Assembly: GCA_964019335.1 (NCBI GenBank)
Contig: OZ025671.1
Coordinates: 558,001 to 622,000, forward strand
Reading direction: 5' to 3'
Length of the DNA: 64,000 nt
Source: Diplonema japonicum
Lineage: Eukaryota; Euglenozoa; Diplonemea; Diplonemida; Diplonemidae
Shown: positions 20,277-29,941 of the stretch, piece after piece
Layout of the letters: each line of letters opens with the position of its first letter
Numbering within the stretch: position 1 is the stretch's first letter
Translations under genes and position numbers: made by a program
The notes under the pieces: generated by a model
Database searches by the model: none
The model's input: the letters and a program-made list of their open reading frames with translations, nothing else
What the model was told of the DNA's origin: nothing

Positions 20277-20429
20277 AAAAAAAAATTCAACGAATACAAA
20301 AGGAACAAAAGAAAAAAAAAAGGGGGGAGGGAGGGGGGATCATCACTCAACCTCTCAATGGAGAAGGCAATGACACATGTATAACAAAGGTTCTATTATT
20401 TCTTTTTTTTTTCTTTTTCTTTTTCCTCT

Positions 20430-21038
20430 TTAGCTCACAACTGTTTGGTTCGTTTCAAATGAGTACGGGTTGTGGTAGATAATGTTGGAGGGCTCGGCAG
20501 ACGAATTCGAAGAAGAAGAAACAGAGGACACCTCAGCAGCATTATTCAATCTAGCAACCTTCTGCCTGTGTTTCGCAGACAAAATGTGGGTTTGGTACTG
20601 ACCGACAGAATTACACCTTTTATTGCAAGTAGGACACACAGTAATGTGAACCTTAGGCTTGGTTTTCTTCTCTTTGGTGTTGGTTCTGACAAGATGGGCT
20701 GGGATGACAAGCAGATCAGCAGGAACTTCATCCTCCCCTTCCCATTCAATCCCTGTCACAGTAGATAAACTTCTACTCAGCAACGAGGGCGACAGCCAAA
20801 TGCACGAACTCACATAAGTTTCCAAGAACTCCTTGCACCACACAGCAAGCTCCATCATATCCCCTGGGACACCCTCCTCCCCCATGATTTTATACATTGC
20901 CATTTTTTCATAGAACAGCTCTCTGCAGGCTACGGTGTCCGGGCTGTCATAGTTCTCCTCACCGATACGGCACTTCTTAACAAGCAATTTCGCGTTGAAG
21001 AAGTTGATGAGGTCGTTGTATGTCTTCACTTGCGTCAT
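20430..21038 (-). CDS. C2H2 zinc-finger protein, 202 aa
   Basis: Starts MTQVKTYNDLINFFN at the ATG at 21038. The N-terminal 130 residues are mostly helical and acidic-to-neutral with no recognised domain. A single finger near residues 146-170 has CPTC...HILSAKH spacing, the U1-C/matrin-like or jaz type that typically binds double-stranded RNA or ribonucleoprotein. The tail is Ser/Asn-rich. It lies 114 nt downstream of the NADAR gene and is the last gene before the 8 kb gene-poor stretch. AG acceptors occur in the ACCAG/ACAAG stretch 16-25 nt before the ATG. Its RNA- or DNA-binding role is only inferred from the finger. Confidence 0.8.
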   Translation of the reverse strand: MTQVKTYNDLINFFNAKLLVKKCRIGEENYDSPDTVACRELFYEKMAMYKIMGEEGVPGDMMELAVWCKEFLETYVSSCIWLSPSLLSRSLSTVTGIEWEGEDEVPADLLVIPAHLVRTNTKEKKTKPKVHITVCPTCNKRCNSVGQYQTHILSAKHRQKVARLNNAAEVSSVSSSSNSSAEPSNIIYHNPYSFETNQTVVS

Positions 21039-21152
21039 TGGTGTGTAGTGTCTTGTGTCCTGGTGGGGGTAGCGGGGGGGAAAAAAGTGGGGGGGGGAGG
21101 TAGAAGTACGATCCCTTTTTGTAAAAAAAAGTAGTAGTTTCCCTTTCCTCTT

Positions 21153-21899
21153 TCAGCACTGGGTGGCAACGGTCATCCTGCAGAAGTGCGACAGGTCGGC
21201 CACAACGTCGTTCCAGTTCCTGTCGGAGACGCCTGCTGGCCATGATGACGTCCGTCGTTTTGATGTGGACAGCTTAGCCCGTACTGTCATGAGAGCCTCG
21301 CCCAGCTTGTTGTTCCCCACGCTGCTCCCGTCTGACCAGTATTCAGACGGTGTTGGAGGTCCAGGGTAGCAGCACAGCAAGAACGAACCTGAAGTCTCCA
21401 GCAGCGGTCCCACCGACGATGGGATGGCGTACCGTGCCTCCAGCGCACGCAGCATTGCGGGGTATCTTGAGAAACGTGTGTCGCGCTGCCGTTCGTTGTG
21501 CCGTTCCTTTATCTTGCGCACCTCCACTATGCTGTTGGCACCTGCAAACTCGCTTCTCACGTCATCATCGTACCACCACTTCTGAGCTTGATACGCAGCA
21601 TCCACCGTATGGAAGGACTCGGTGGTGTTGCCGTAGCTGAGGAGTAGCTTGTACGGCGATAGCGGCCAATGCGGCGACAGGACCCCGCTGCTGAAACCCT
21701 TCTCCCAGATGTCGTCTTCGCCACGCCAGCTGAACGGTGTCACGTTGACCGCAAGACTTTTCCCACACCACAGCATGCATCGCACGACTGGTGCGCCCCC
21801 CTCCTCCCACGCGTGCAGTGCCCTCTTGTACGTGGCGTGCTTCCTCTCCATGCTGTCCTCGTCGTCTTTGGCATCTTTCAGAAGCTGTTGAAGTCGCAT
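21153..21899 (-). CDS. NADAR (YbiA/DUF1768) domain protein, 248 aa
   Basis: The C-terminal two thirds carry the NADAR pattern: LSPYKLLL (about 80), TVDAAYQAQKWW (about 98-109) corresponding to the family's VEHAYQAxKF, the M-LRALEARY segment (about 147-157), LLETSG (about 164), and the diagnostic GNNKLGEALMTVR (about 194-206). Known family members act on ADP-ribose-linked or riboflavin-pathway N-glycosidic bonds; some bacterial NADARs remove ADP-ribose from guanine. The first 70 residues are a charged helix and a short unique segment. The start is only 60 nt after the DCTN4 stop, with a TTTAAG acceptor 7 nt before the ATG. The substrate here is unknown; an N-glycosidase or ADP-ribosyl-related function is inferred. 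Confidence 0.8.
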   Translation of the reverse strand: MRLQQLLKDAKDDEDSMERKHATYKRALHAWEEGGAPVVRCMLWCGKSLAVNVTPFSWRGEDDIWEKGFSSGVLSPHWPLSPYKLLLSYGNTTESFHTVDAAYQAQKWWYDDDVRSEFAGANSIVEVRKIKERHNERQRDTRFSRYPAMLRALEARYAIPSSVGPLLETSGSFLLCCYPGPPTPSEYWSDGSSVGNNKLGEALMTVRAKLSTSKRRTSSWPAGVSDRNWNDVVADLSHFCRMTVATQC

Positions 21900-21959
21900 G
21901 CGTATCCTTAAAGGGCTAGCCGTGGGCAGGCATCAATAAATAACTGGAAACCACTTCTA

Positions 21960-23140
21960 TCATTCAAATGGTAGCACCACGAACACGTGCATCGGTGTCT
22001 CCGTCTCGGTCTATTGGTGTTGTTGTTGTTGCTTGTTTGTGTTGTGCATACCGAATCAACAGAATGTTTGTAGACAATCTCCAAGCACAGCTCGAGGCCT
22101 TCTCCCTCCTCGTGCTCTGCAGGCAAGCTCTCGGCACGCACCACCAAAGGTACGATCAAATTGTTGTCCCAAGACTTTGCCTCCGCGGACTCTGCCCACA
22201 GTGGTGTGTGGGTGAGCGTCTCGGGTAAGGGGCCTATCGTTAACGGTGCCTCAGGGAGCGTCACTGTGCAGTGGTGTGTTGTGACGTTGAGGGACACTAT
22301 GCAGCAGGGGAAGCTGCTGGGGTTTACGAAAGTGAGAGGAAGCACCAGCTCCGTGCCTGGTGACACCTCTCGTGGGTAGGAAGGTGTGATCAATATCTTA
22401 GGGAATAGCAGCACAGCAGATCTGTTGAGCCGCCTGTTCCCATCGTTGTCAATCTCCGCAGAAAGGAGGTACTTTTGGTACCGCACAGCAGTGCGCACCA
22501 TAAGCGGGCACTCTGCAGGCTGCTCGAAAGAATGCTGCTCCTCATCAACGGGTGCTTGGAAGGGCAGAGGCTGCGGTCGTGTTTGACGGGCTTCCAGACA
22601 GGCTTCAAAGACCCTGAGCTTTTCCCTGTTGAGCCCCATGGCACGCTCTGTAGGGAGGGGCTTCTCCTGCTGTTCCGAGAGGCATGCAGCGACTGTGGTG
22701 CTGAGGTGCGTGGTGAGGGCAGTGAAGGTGCTGGCCTGTGAGGTCGCGTGCTTCTTGCTAGACTGCACCATCAGCTGCTCTGCCGCGATGGGGTCCGTGG
22801 GGTCGTCCAGCGTGATCTCGACGTGGCCTGCAGTGTCGTAGCCGCAGTGGCGGCACTGGAGCTTGCACTTGCCTTCTTCCTTGCAAGGCGCTACCACCAG
22901 CCCTGCTTTGCAGTAGGGGCACTTCCCACAGTACATGCACATGGTGGGCTTCTCCCTTGCACTGCTTGCGTACTGCTCGCACTGCCCACAGAAGGGCGTC
23001 CCTATCGAGATGGCTGCGTCCATCCTGTGCACCAGCGATCCTGTCTTCGTGTTGTAGAACAGATCATGCAGCCTGCACGCCTTGCCCTGCTGTGTCCCGT
23101 ACATCAGCTGCGGGGTGCCCGACAGACGCTTGCCCTCCAT
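21960..23140 (-). CDS. DCTN4: Dynactin subunit 4 (p62)-like protein, 379 aa, 2 exons
   Basis: Exon 1 is 23140-22052, the intron 22011-22051 (41 nt, GTATGC...AATAG) and exon 2 22010-21960. Splicing replaces a basic read-through tail with TETETPMHVFVVLPFE and stop, resembling the p62 C-terminus. N-terminal zinc-binding Cys pairs occur in dynactin p62 order (CGQC, CMYCGKCPYC, CRHCGYDT, about residues 50-100). The C-terminal half has the beta-sandwich-like KILITPSYPREVSPG...PLTFVNPSS. The first CxxC of animal p62 is replaced by FYNTKTGS. p62 caps the pointed end of the dynactin filament, the adaptor for cytoplasmic dynein. At 379 aa it is somewhat shorter than the usual 450-460 aa. Confidence 0.8.
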
Positions 23141-23358
23141 CTTGATGCACCCCTTCTCTTTGCAAGCTCGGGACGCAATAAAAAAAAAGAAAAAAGGGAA
23201 AAAAGGTGTGTAGAAGACAGAATAAAAAAGAGAGAGAAAAAAAAAAAAAACGTTGTAGGAAAAAAAGAAAAGAAAAGAAAAAAAAAAGGAATGTGAGGTG
23301 TATTGTTTTTTTCTTCTTCTTTCTTCTTTTTACTTTTTCGTTCTTCCTCCTTCCCTCT

Positions 23359-24027
23359 CTATTGCAGCTGGCGCAGCTCGCCGGTTTGGGTACGCCATGC
23401 GAAGTCACAGAGCTTGTCCCCCCAGTCCATATTGTCAAGGGCGTCGTAGAAGGCTTGCCGGGAGGTGCGTGAGGAGACAAACTGTGCAAGGTGTACTTTG
23501 GGTGAGGAAAACACATAAGTTGGTATAGAAGCTACAGCAGGCACCTGTTGATCTTGAAGATGCTCAATGGCAGAGCCAAGGTTGGGGACACCTGAGGCCT
23601 GGAGGGTGAGGAGCTTTTCTAACTGGCTGTCCTTCTCTCTCTCTGTACTGCCGTTCAGCCTGGAGGTGAGGAGGATCGCGCAGATGTCGTCGCTCAACGA
23701 CTCGATCCCCCGTAAGGATTCCTTCCCGGGCCTCACAGCGTGAGGCAAGGCGACCTTAAAAGAATCCACGGCTTCTCTGAGCTCAGCCAAGCCGACCTCT
23801 TCTCCCACTACGTCGACGTCCACCAGCCCTTTGTCGATCTCCCCTCTGGAAAGGTTCATCTCCTTCATTAGCCCTTCCCTGGCTAGCCAGGTGGTTGCGA
23901 TTTTGCCGCTATCCAGCCACTCCATGCCCATGGACTGATATACATTCTGCTTGCCTCGTAGCTTCAATATATTTCCTTTTATCGCTTCCTTGAGCAGAGC
24001 GCTGTCCAAAACAAGTAAACGAGGCAG

Positions 24028-24030
<3 letters not shown>
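23359..24030 (-). CDS. Unrecognised protein, 223 aa
   Basis: I place the start at the ATG at 24030 (MLPRLLVLDSALLKEAI), because everything upstream in the same frame is encoded by homopolymers. The protein is soluble, helical and moderately acidic, with gene-like codon composition throughout. Towards the C-terminus are YVFSSPKVHLAQF and RQAFYDALDNMDWGDKL, which look like a conserved functional end, but I cannot name the family. A COMM-type domain was considered and not supported. It lies 218 nt upstream of the DCTN4 start in the same orientation. A mixed-composition island at 24340-24530 could be a 5' exon, but no convincing splice pair joins them. Confidence 0.75.
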
Positions 24031-24058
<28 letters not shown>

Positions 24059-25359
24059 CCCGCTTCCCCTTCCTGATTCCAGACTGCGCTCTTGAGATTA
24101 GAAGGGGGAGAAAAAAAAACAAAACAGGAAAAAAAAAAAAAAAAAAAGAAATACCAAACAGAAACGAGGGGGAAGGAGAAGGGAGAGGAAAGAAGAATAA
24201 GAATATGAAGGAGGAGAAAAAAAAATGATTGTGCCTGTTTCATAATTACTTGTGTGGCGTCGACCAAAAAAAAGAATAAAAAAGTAGGGGGGGGAGGGTA
24301 AAGAACCGTTATTGACACTTGATGATAAATTAACCCCCCCCCCCTCCCCATCGATCCAGCGTTTCGTTTGTTTTTCTCCGATAGTGAGAATGCCGCATTT
24401 TGCAAGAAGACACAGAATCCAAGAATCGCCCTAATTTGTTGAAGAACGCCCCAGCTGACTGGACTATTCTGAGCCGACTTTTGGGGCTAAGGATTTTTCG
24501 GAGGTACTTAGATGCAAGGCGAAAAAGTGAAACAAAGGGGGGAAAAAAAAACCCCATTCCAACTCTTTTATTATTTTTTTTTTAAAAAGTTTTTCTTCCA
24601 TTACTTCGGAAACAGATACATAAAATAGTCACAAAGACGAAGGGAAGAGCGGGATCAGGTATCGACATCGTCCTCATAAGCTTTGGTATGTTTTTTTTTT
24701 TTTCTTTAAATAAAGGCTCTTTTAAAAAGAGATTCTAACTTTTTATAAAGAGAACAATCGAATGGAAAAAAAAAAGGGGGGGAGGCCCTCGCCTACCTTT
24801 TTGTGTCATCATCTTCGCAAAAAGAAAAGAAGAAGAAGAAGAAGAAAAAAAAAAAAAAACAAGTGTTAAAACACTCCCCCTCCCCTACCTTCTACTAAAA
24901 AAAAAAAGAAAAAGAGGAAAAGAAAAAGGAGAATAAAAAAACTTAAGCTGTAGAGGTAGGGGGGGAGGATTTTTTTTCTTCTTCTTCCTCTTTCCTTATT
25001 TTCGTTCTTTCCCGTCAGTTCTTTTGATGGTCATAACCACGGCAAAAGGTAAAAGAAAAGCTTTAAATTTTTGCTGACGATGACAATTTATTTTTATATA
25101 TCTAGGGAGTTGCTTTAACATTTTTCTTTTTCTTTTTTCGAGGAGTCGTGTATCCAGAGTCAGTAGTGGGGGGGGGGGGGGGGGCACGGGAAGACTAACT
25201 CTGTTACCCCCCCCCCCCCCCCCCCAAGATTACATTACTTTTTATATTTTGATCCAGAAAAAAAAAAGAAAACTAACTAATTTTTAAAGAAAGAAAAATT
25301 TTGCATACAGAGAGATCCATATCCCTCCCCCCACCCACCCAAAAAAAAAACCTCCGTTC
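24031..25359. other. Homopolymer spacer with one protein-like island
   Basis: Long T, A, G and C runs. At about 24380-24540 both strands stay open with mixed composition (plus: RPNLLKNAPADWTILSRLLG; minus: FRLASKYLRKILSPKS). It could be an exon or a repeat remnant. No gene can be supported. Confidence 0.5.
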
Positions 25360-26591
25360 TCAAAGAGAGGAAGGCAAGGACCCTGCCGATGCCCGATCCT
25401 CATAAGCGGCTAGAGTCAAAGAAAGCTGCTTTTTAACAAGCTGGATATCTTCAAAGGAATAGTCTGTATTTTTTTTTTTTTTTTTCCTTTCCCCAAAAAA
25501 ACTTTTTTTTCTTTTCAAAAATCCATACGGGGTGGGTAGAAAGGCACCTCCGGTCGGCTCATTTCCCCCGACTTTCCGTACAGGGCAAGAGCCTCTCTGG
25601 GTGACATTCTGTTCTCCGGGTTCCGCGCCAGAAGATTGTGCAAAACATCGATTTCAACACACGACGCCTCCGAAAACTTCTGTCTCAAAGCCTCCTTGGA
25701 ATTGTCCCAAGAAGCGTGCGCGGATGACAAACTCGCTTCGTCGCCTGAAAAAAGCGCTTTCCCGGTTAGAAGCTCAGCCAATATACATCCAGCAGACCAA
25801 GAGTCTACCTTAAAGGAATAATCGGTGTTGTCTGCCACAGTCTCGGGTGCTCTGTAGGGGTGGGTGGTGACGTACCTACCGTAGGTCAAGGGGGGGAATT
25901 CTTTGGAGTGTTCTTGTTCAAGGGGACGCCGGCAGCTACCGAAATCAACGAGTTTCGCTTCAACCACACGACCCAGTTCATCCGTGAAAGCACACACGTT
26001 CTCAGGCTTCAGATCCCTATGCATGATGTTACACCCATGCAGATGGGACAGACCTGACAACAACGCTTTCATAACCAAATCTCTTGATGCTTGCGTTACG
26101 CTTCGTTGCCTGACCGACATGTCTAAGAGGTACTTTCCAAGGTCAAGGTCCATGAAGGGCTCTACAATGTACAGGAAGCCGTCTGCTTGCCACGCGTCAG
26201 TGATTTCTATCAAAGAATCGTGAGGGGCGTCCTGTGTGATGTGTACCAAGGTGCGGAGCTCTCGGTAGGCGGTTTCGCATGAGCTGCAGTCTTCAAGAGA
26301 CTGTCGTTTGATGATGTATTGCTCGCCTCTTCTCGTGCACTTGATGATCTTTCCAAAGGAACCGTTTGTCTGCAGTCCTAGCAGGTCGGTGTATTCGGTA
26401 GGGATGTTGCCCATTACGCCGTCCTGGCCCACCATGACCATTCTCCTTACTAGTTCCCTTGCGGGTGATGTCCCTTGGCTGTCTGTTAACCCGCAGTCGC
26501 TTGACGCGGGGCTGAACTCTACTCGTCGTCTCTTTACGTCGGCGTTGTTTGTATGTCCCTCATCGCTTCCAATGCTGCAGCTTCTCTTCAT
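25360..26591 (-). CDS. CMGC-like protein kinase, 388 aa, 2 exons
   Basis: Kinase landmarks: GLQTNGSFGKI glycine-rich loop (about 72), IIKRQ with the ATP lysine (about 94), HRDLKPEN catalytic loop (about 192), DFGS metal site (about 217), a THPYRAPE activation-segment end and DSWSAGCILAELL (about 263). This fits the CDK/MAPK-like CMGC group; no cyclin-binding PSTAIRE helix or TxY motif is visible. The open frame would end at 25515, but a 65-nt intron (25464-25528, GTATGG...AATACAG) joins a last exon, 25463-25360, encoding HYSFEDIQLVKKQLSLTLAA and a short Ser-rich tail. Exon lengths keep the frame. The N-terminal 60 residues are Ser-rich with KRRR, possibly nuclear. An acceptor CCTAAG lies 13 nt before the ATG. 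The substrate is unknown. Confidence 0.8.
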
Positions 26592-26719
26592 TTCTACGCA
26601 CGCTTAGGAGGTGTGGGAAAGGGAAGAAGAGGCAAAACGGAATCGAAAGAATACATAGCGTGGAGAAACCGAAGAGGATAAGAAGACGGGAAAGACAATA
26701 AACTAAAAAAAAAGTGGGC

Positions 26720-27289
26720 TTACACTTTGCTGTGTTTTTTCTCTAACATTACAACCTGAAGGTTTGTGGGGTTTTTTTCTTCCCCCCCCTTTTTTTTTAT
26801 AAATACCACTTTATCCAACTCCTTCACTGCTTTGTACACTTCATTCACATCGATGCAAAGCATTGACATCTGCTCGAGTTGCACGTCCAGGAAGTTGACG
26901 TTCTTTACCTTTTTTTTTTTTTTTTAATTTCTTTTTTTTTTTTGTATAAATACCACCGCGTCCATCTCGGTAACGGTTTCATTCAGTGCTGTGGTGAAGT
27001 GCGTGACCGCCTCGTTGTGTACTTCCAAATGTTTCACTTGTGCTTGCATTTGTCGCTTTGATTTCAGCTGCAAGTCCCCTATTATGTGTGCGAAGGCGAC
27101 CCCCATCTTCTGCGACCTCTTCTGCACTGTTTCCAACATGCGGGCAGCGTTTTCTCGCACGGCCATCATGCTGACCTCCTCCCCCGGGGTCAGTGAATCG
27201 GATAAACTCCCATTATCTACGAAAGATAGAGCCCGCAAACTGTCCTTGTCGCAGTCACGCTCACTACCGGGTGGTGTCACAAAAGACAT
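26720..27289 (-). CDS. Small helical coiled-coil protein, 157 aa, 3 exons
   Basis: Exons are 27289-26954, 26908-26807 and 26755-26720. The introns are 45 nt (26909-26953) and 51 nt (26756-26806), both opening GTATTTATA and made largely of A-runs. Spliced, the protein has a Ser/Asp-rich head (about 50 residues), then continuous amphipathic helix: MLETVQKRSQKMGVAF, QAQVKHLEVHNEAV, NFLDVQLEQMSMLCID, and ends EKKHSKV. The size and helix pattern recall BLOC-1/BORC-type subunits of lysosome-related trafficking complexes, but the match is weak and I do not name it. Without splicing the frame runs into poly-Lys, which is why the last two exons are easily missed. Confidence 0.7.
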
Positions 27290-27396
27290 CTTTCCCTTTC
27301 CCCCCTTTTTTATTTGATCGCAGCAGGAAGAAAAAAAGGAACACACAAAAAAAAGATTTTGCAGGTATTACAGGTAGTTTTTTTAAGTAAAAAAAA

Positions 27397-27440
27397 GAGG
27401 TGTCTTTGAGGGAACCTGCAAGTATGTGACAGGATCGCCT
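27397..27440 (-). repeat. Dispersed repeat family 2, copy C (diverged)
   Basis: Reads GAGGTGTCTTTGAGGGAACC...GTATGTGACAGGATCGCCT on the plus strand, aligning with copies A and B with about 10 differences. It lies about 110 nt upstream of the small coiled-coil gene and directly beside a TE-like island (27454-27672). Confidence 0.55.
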
Positions 27441-27453
27441 AACGACAGTCAAC

Positions 27454-27672
27454 TCATCTTGTGTTTGATGCCTTCTGTCGTGGTAGTGCCTCAGGGCCCG
27501 TCGGCAGCTTGGGCGTGAAATCTACTAGCGAGTTGTTGAGGATGCAATGAGTTCGCAGTTGCTCCTCTAGGATCGGGTGGGTTGCCTTCGGGGAACGCAA
27601 AGACAGGACGAGCGGAGTACCCAATGGTGGAATGGCTTGGAGCCCTAGGGTAGTGAGTGCACTGACTTCTTA
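27454..27672 (-). pseudogene. Orphan open segment, possible exon or transposable-element remnant
   Basis: A minus-strand frame of about 70 codons with gene-like composition (TTLGLQAIPPLGTPLVLSLR ... LPTGPEALPRQK) ends at a TGA at 27454. It has no start codon and follows an AG (CTAAGAAG) after a T-tract. It does not continue the flanking genes, whose own ends are resolved (27289 start, 27849 stop). It touches dispersed repeat family 2 copy C, so it may belong to a mobile element. Not recognised. Confidence 0.3.
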
Positions 27673-27848
27673 GTTCTGTAGGTCCCCAGGAAAAAAAAAA
27701 AAGAAAAAAAGGTGCTGCATCGGATAAGGGGAACAAAAAGAAGAAAAAAACGAGAGATGTGGCAAATCTCACATTACGATTCTACAGCAAACAAAACGTA
27801 AACAAAAAAGACCCCCTAGCCCCCCCCCCCCCCCCCCACCAACCTTTC

Positions 27849-29853
27849 TCAGAGTCCAGATTTTCGAATGGCGGTGGCAATCTCAGGGATGACAGTAGGA
27901 TCCTAATATGTTTCTATTTTCTCCCCCTCACCCTCAACACACCTCAATAGTACTTGGCATATCGTATTTTTCCTTGTTGAGCATCTTTCTTATAGTGACG
28001 CGAAGGACCTTCCCAGAGCGTGTTTTAGGGAGGCGTGACAAGGGGATGGCCGCACGGAGCCTGGCGAAGCCTCCGACGTTATCGGTGATGAGCTTATTGA
28101 TCTCTGCGAAGTGGGTAGTGGAAGATGGTGTCCCGGACTTCACAACGTAGAAGGCGACAGGGACGACACCTTTGAAGTCATCGTGAAGGCCGACAACGAC
28201 ACCCTCAGCGATGGCAGGGTGCAAGGACAGAGATTCTTCAAGCATCCCTGTCGACAGCCGTATGGCACCCACGTTCATGATGTCATCCGTCCTCGACATG
28301 ATGAAGACGTGCCCGTTGTCGTCCAGGTAGCCCGCATCCCCCGACAGGTAGTACTCGTTGTTCCCTGTCAAGTACTTCTCCGCGTACTGCTGTTGCGTCT
28401 TCCCCCACAAACTGTTCAGCATCCCCGGTGGCAGTGGCTGTTGTTGTGTGTTTAAAAGGGGGGAAGGGGGGACGCATACCCGCTTTATCAGAATGTCCCC
28501 CATCTCTGTTCCAGATGGGATCTCCTCATTTGTCTTCAGGTCCATCACCTTGATATTCCACCCAGGCACGGGCAGCCCCGCCCCGGGTGAATGTTCGTAC
28601 TCTGAAAGCCCCACACAAGGGGATGTGATGGGCCATCCTGACTCTGTCTGCCACCAGTGGTCGTACACGGGAAGCCTTGTCAGATTCTGTGCCCAATCCA
28701 GCGTGTCCGTGTCCGTGCGCTCTCCCGCGAGGAACAGGTACTTCAGCGAGGACAGGTCGTACGGCTTCATGAGCTCGCCGTTGGGGTCGTCCCGCTTCAG
28801 GGCACGGATGCCGGTCGGTGCTGCGAACATAGAGTTCACCTTGTGGTCCTCGATGACACGCCAGTAGGCAGAGGCGTCGGGTGTGCCCACAGGCTTCCCC
28901 TCGTACACCACTGACTGGCACCCTGCCAGTAGCGGGCCGTACACGATGTACGAGTGCCCCACTACCCAGCCGATGTCCGAAGCTGCAAACATGACCTCCT
29001 TCTCGTCCAAACCGTAGACAGCCTTCATGGACCACTTCAGGACAGTGGCATAACCGCCTATGTCCCGCACAACACCTTTGGGCTGCCCAGTGGTGCCGCT
29101 TGTGAACATGATGTACAGGGGGTGCGTGGAGGGCAGCATGACAGGGTCCGCCTGCTCGGGGGACGTGCCAAGGGCGTCGTAGAAGTCTATGTCTCTGCCA
29201 GGTTGCAGGTCACAGAATAGCTCGGGGCGTCTGACCACCACACACGGTATGGGGGTTGCAAGGTTGCACTTCTCAAGCGCAGAGTCGAGCAGCACTTTGT
29301 AGTCGACGATCTTACCCATGGCAGGCACACCGCAGGAGGAGGCCACAATCAACTTTGGCTTTGCATCAATGATGCGTTTTGCCAGTTCGTTAGGAGCGAA
29401 GCCTCCAAAGCACACAACATGGATGGCACCTACGCGAGCACAGGCCAGCATGGTGCACACCGCCTCCAAGGTCTGCGCCATGTAGACGAGAACAGTGTCG
29501 CCAGGCTGCACTCCCCGCTTGATGAGCATGCCAGCGATGTTGTTGACCATCTTCAGGACCTCGTTGTATGTCATAACCACATGCTTCCCTGGGCTGCTCA
29601 CGGGGCTGTCGTATCTAAAGGCAGGGCTGTCTCCCAGGCCCTTCTCCACATTCACATCCACAGCGTTGTAGCACATGTTCAGCTTCCCGTCGGTGAACCA
29701 TAGGTCCGCCTTCTCATCTTGCCGCAGTGTCTGCTTCGGCACTTTGTCCCACACCAGCTTCGCCCCCTGCTCCTCCCAGAACCCCGCAGGGTCCCTCAGT
29801 GACGCGCTCAACGCCTCCCTGTGAGACCCCCACAGCACTGTGCACCGCTTCAT
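27849..29853 (-). CDS. Short-chain acyl-CoA synthetase (acetyl/propionyl-CoA ligase), 640 aa, 3 exons
   Basis: The ATG at 29853 (MKRCTVLWGSHREAL) is chosen; the codons upstream are untranslated leader with an acceptor at 29871-29870. Two introns: 28438-28479 (42 nt, in frame, stop-free) and 27903-27942 (40 nt, GTGTGT...TTAG). Their removal gives ILIKR-PLPPGML and a C-terminus STIEDPTVIPEIATAIRKSGL, both as in the ACSS3/PrpE group. Motifs: ACS N-terminal FWEEQGAKLVW, TSGTTGQPKGVVRDIGG (AMP binding), DIGWVVGHS, DHWWQTESGWPI, YLSGDAGYLDD, and the catalytic lysine in TRSGKVLR. The family converts acetate or propionate to acyl-CoA with ATP via an acyl-adenylate. VRDIGGYA and RLSTG favour propionyl-type members. 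No clear mitochondrial leader is seen, so it is probably cytosolic. Confidence 0.9.
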
Positions 29854-29869
29854 TGTGTACCCCCCCCAC

Positions 29870-29871
29870 CT
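29870..29871 (-). promoter_or_regulatory. Candidate trans-splice acceptor AG for the acyl-CoA synthetase
   Basis: GCCTACTAG|GTGGGGGG leads to the ATG at 29853, 16 nt further. The SET-domain gene stops at 29942, only 71 nt upstream, leaving no room for a separate promoter. Confidence 0.5.
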
Positions 29872-29941
29872 AGTAGGCTTCGCGTTGCACGCTTGCGAGT
29901 AAACCAACACTTGTAATCTAAGCCGAATCTATGGAATCTAA

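Noticed and set aside
23359-24030. COMM-domain or BLOC-type assignment for the 223-aa protein
   Set aside because: No matching motif pattern; left unassigned.
24031-24405. Extension of the 223-aa protein by 125 residues rich in Phe and Lys
   Set aside because: Encoded by T, A and C homopolymer runs with no conservation features; the ATG at 24030 is the first sensible start.
29854-29910. GTG start 19 codons upstream in the acyl-CoA synthetase frame
   Set aside because: Not an ATG; the stretch contains the putative splice acceptor, and homology begins after the ATG at 29853.
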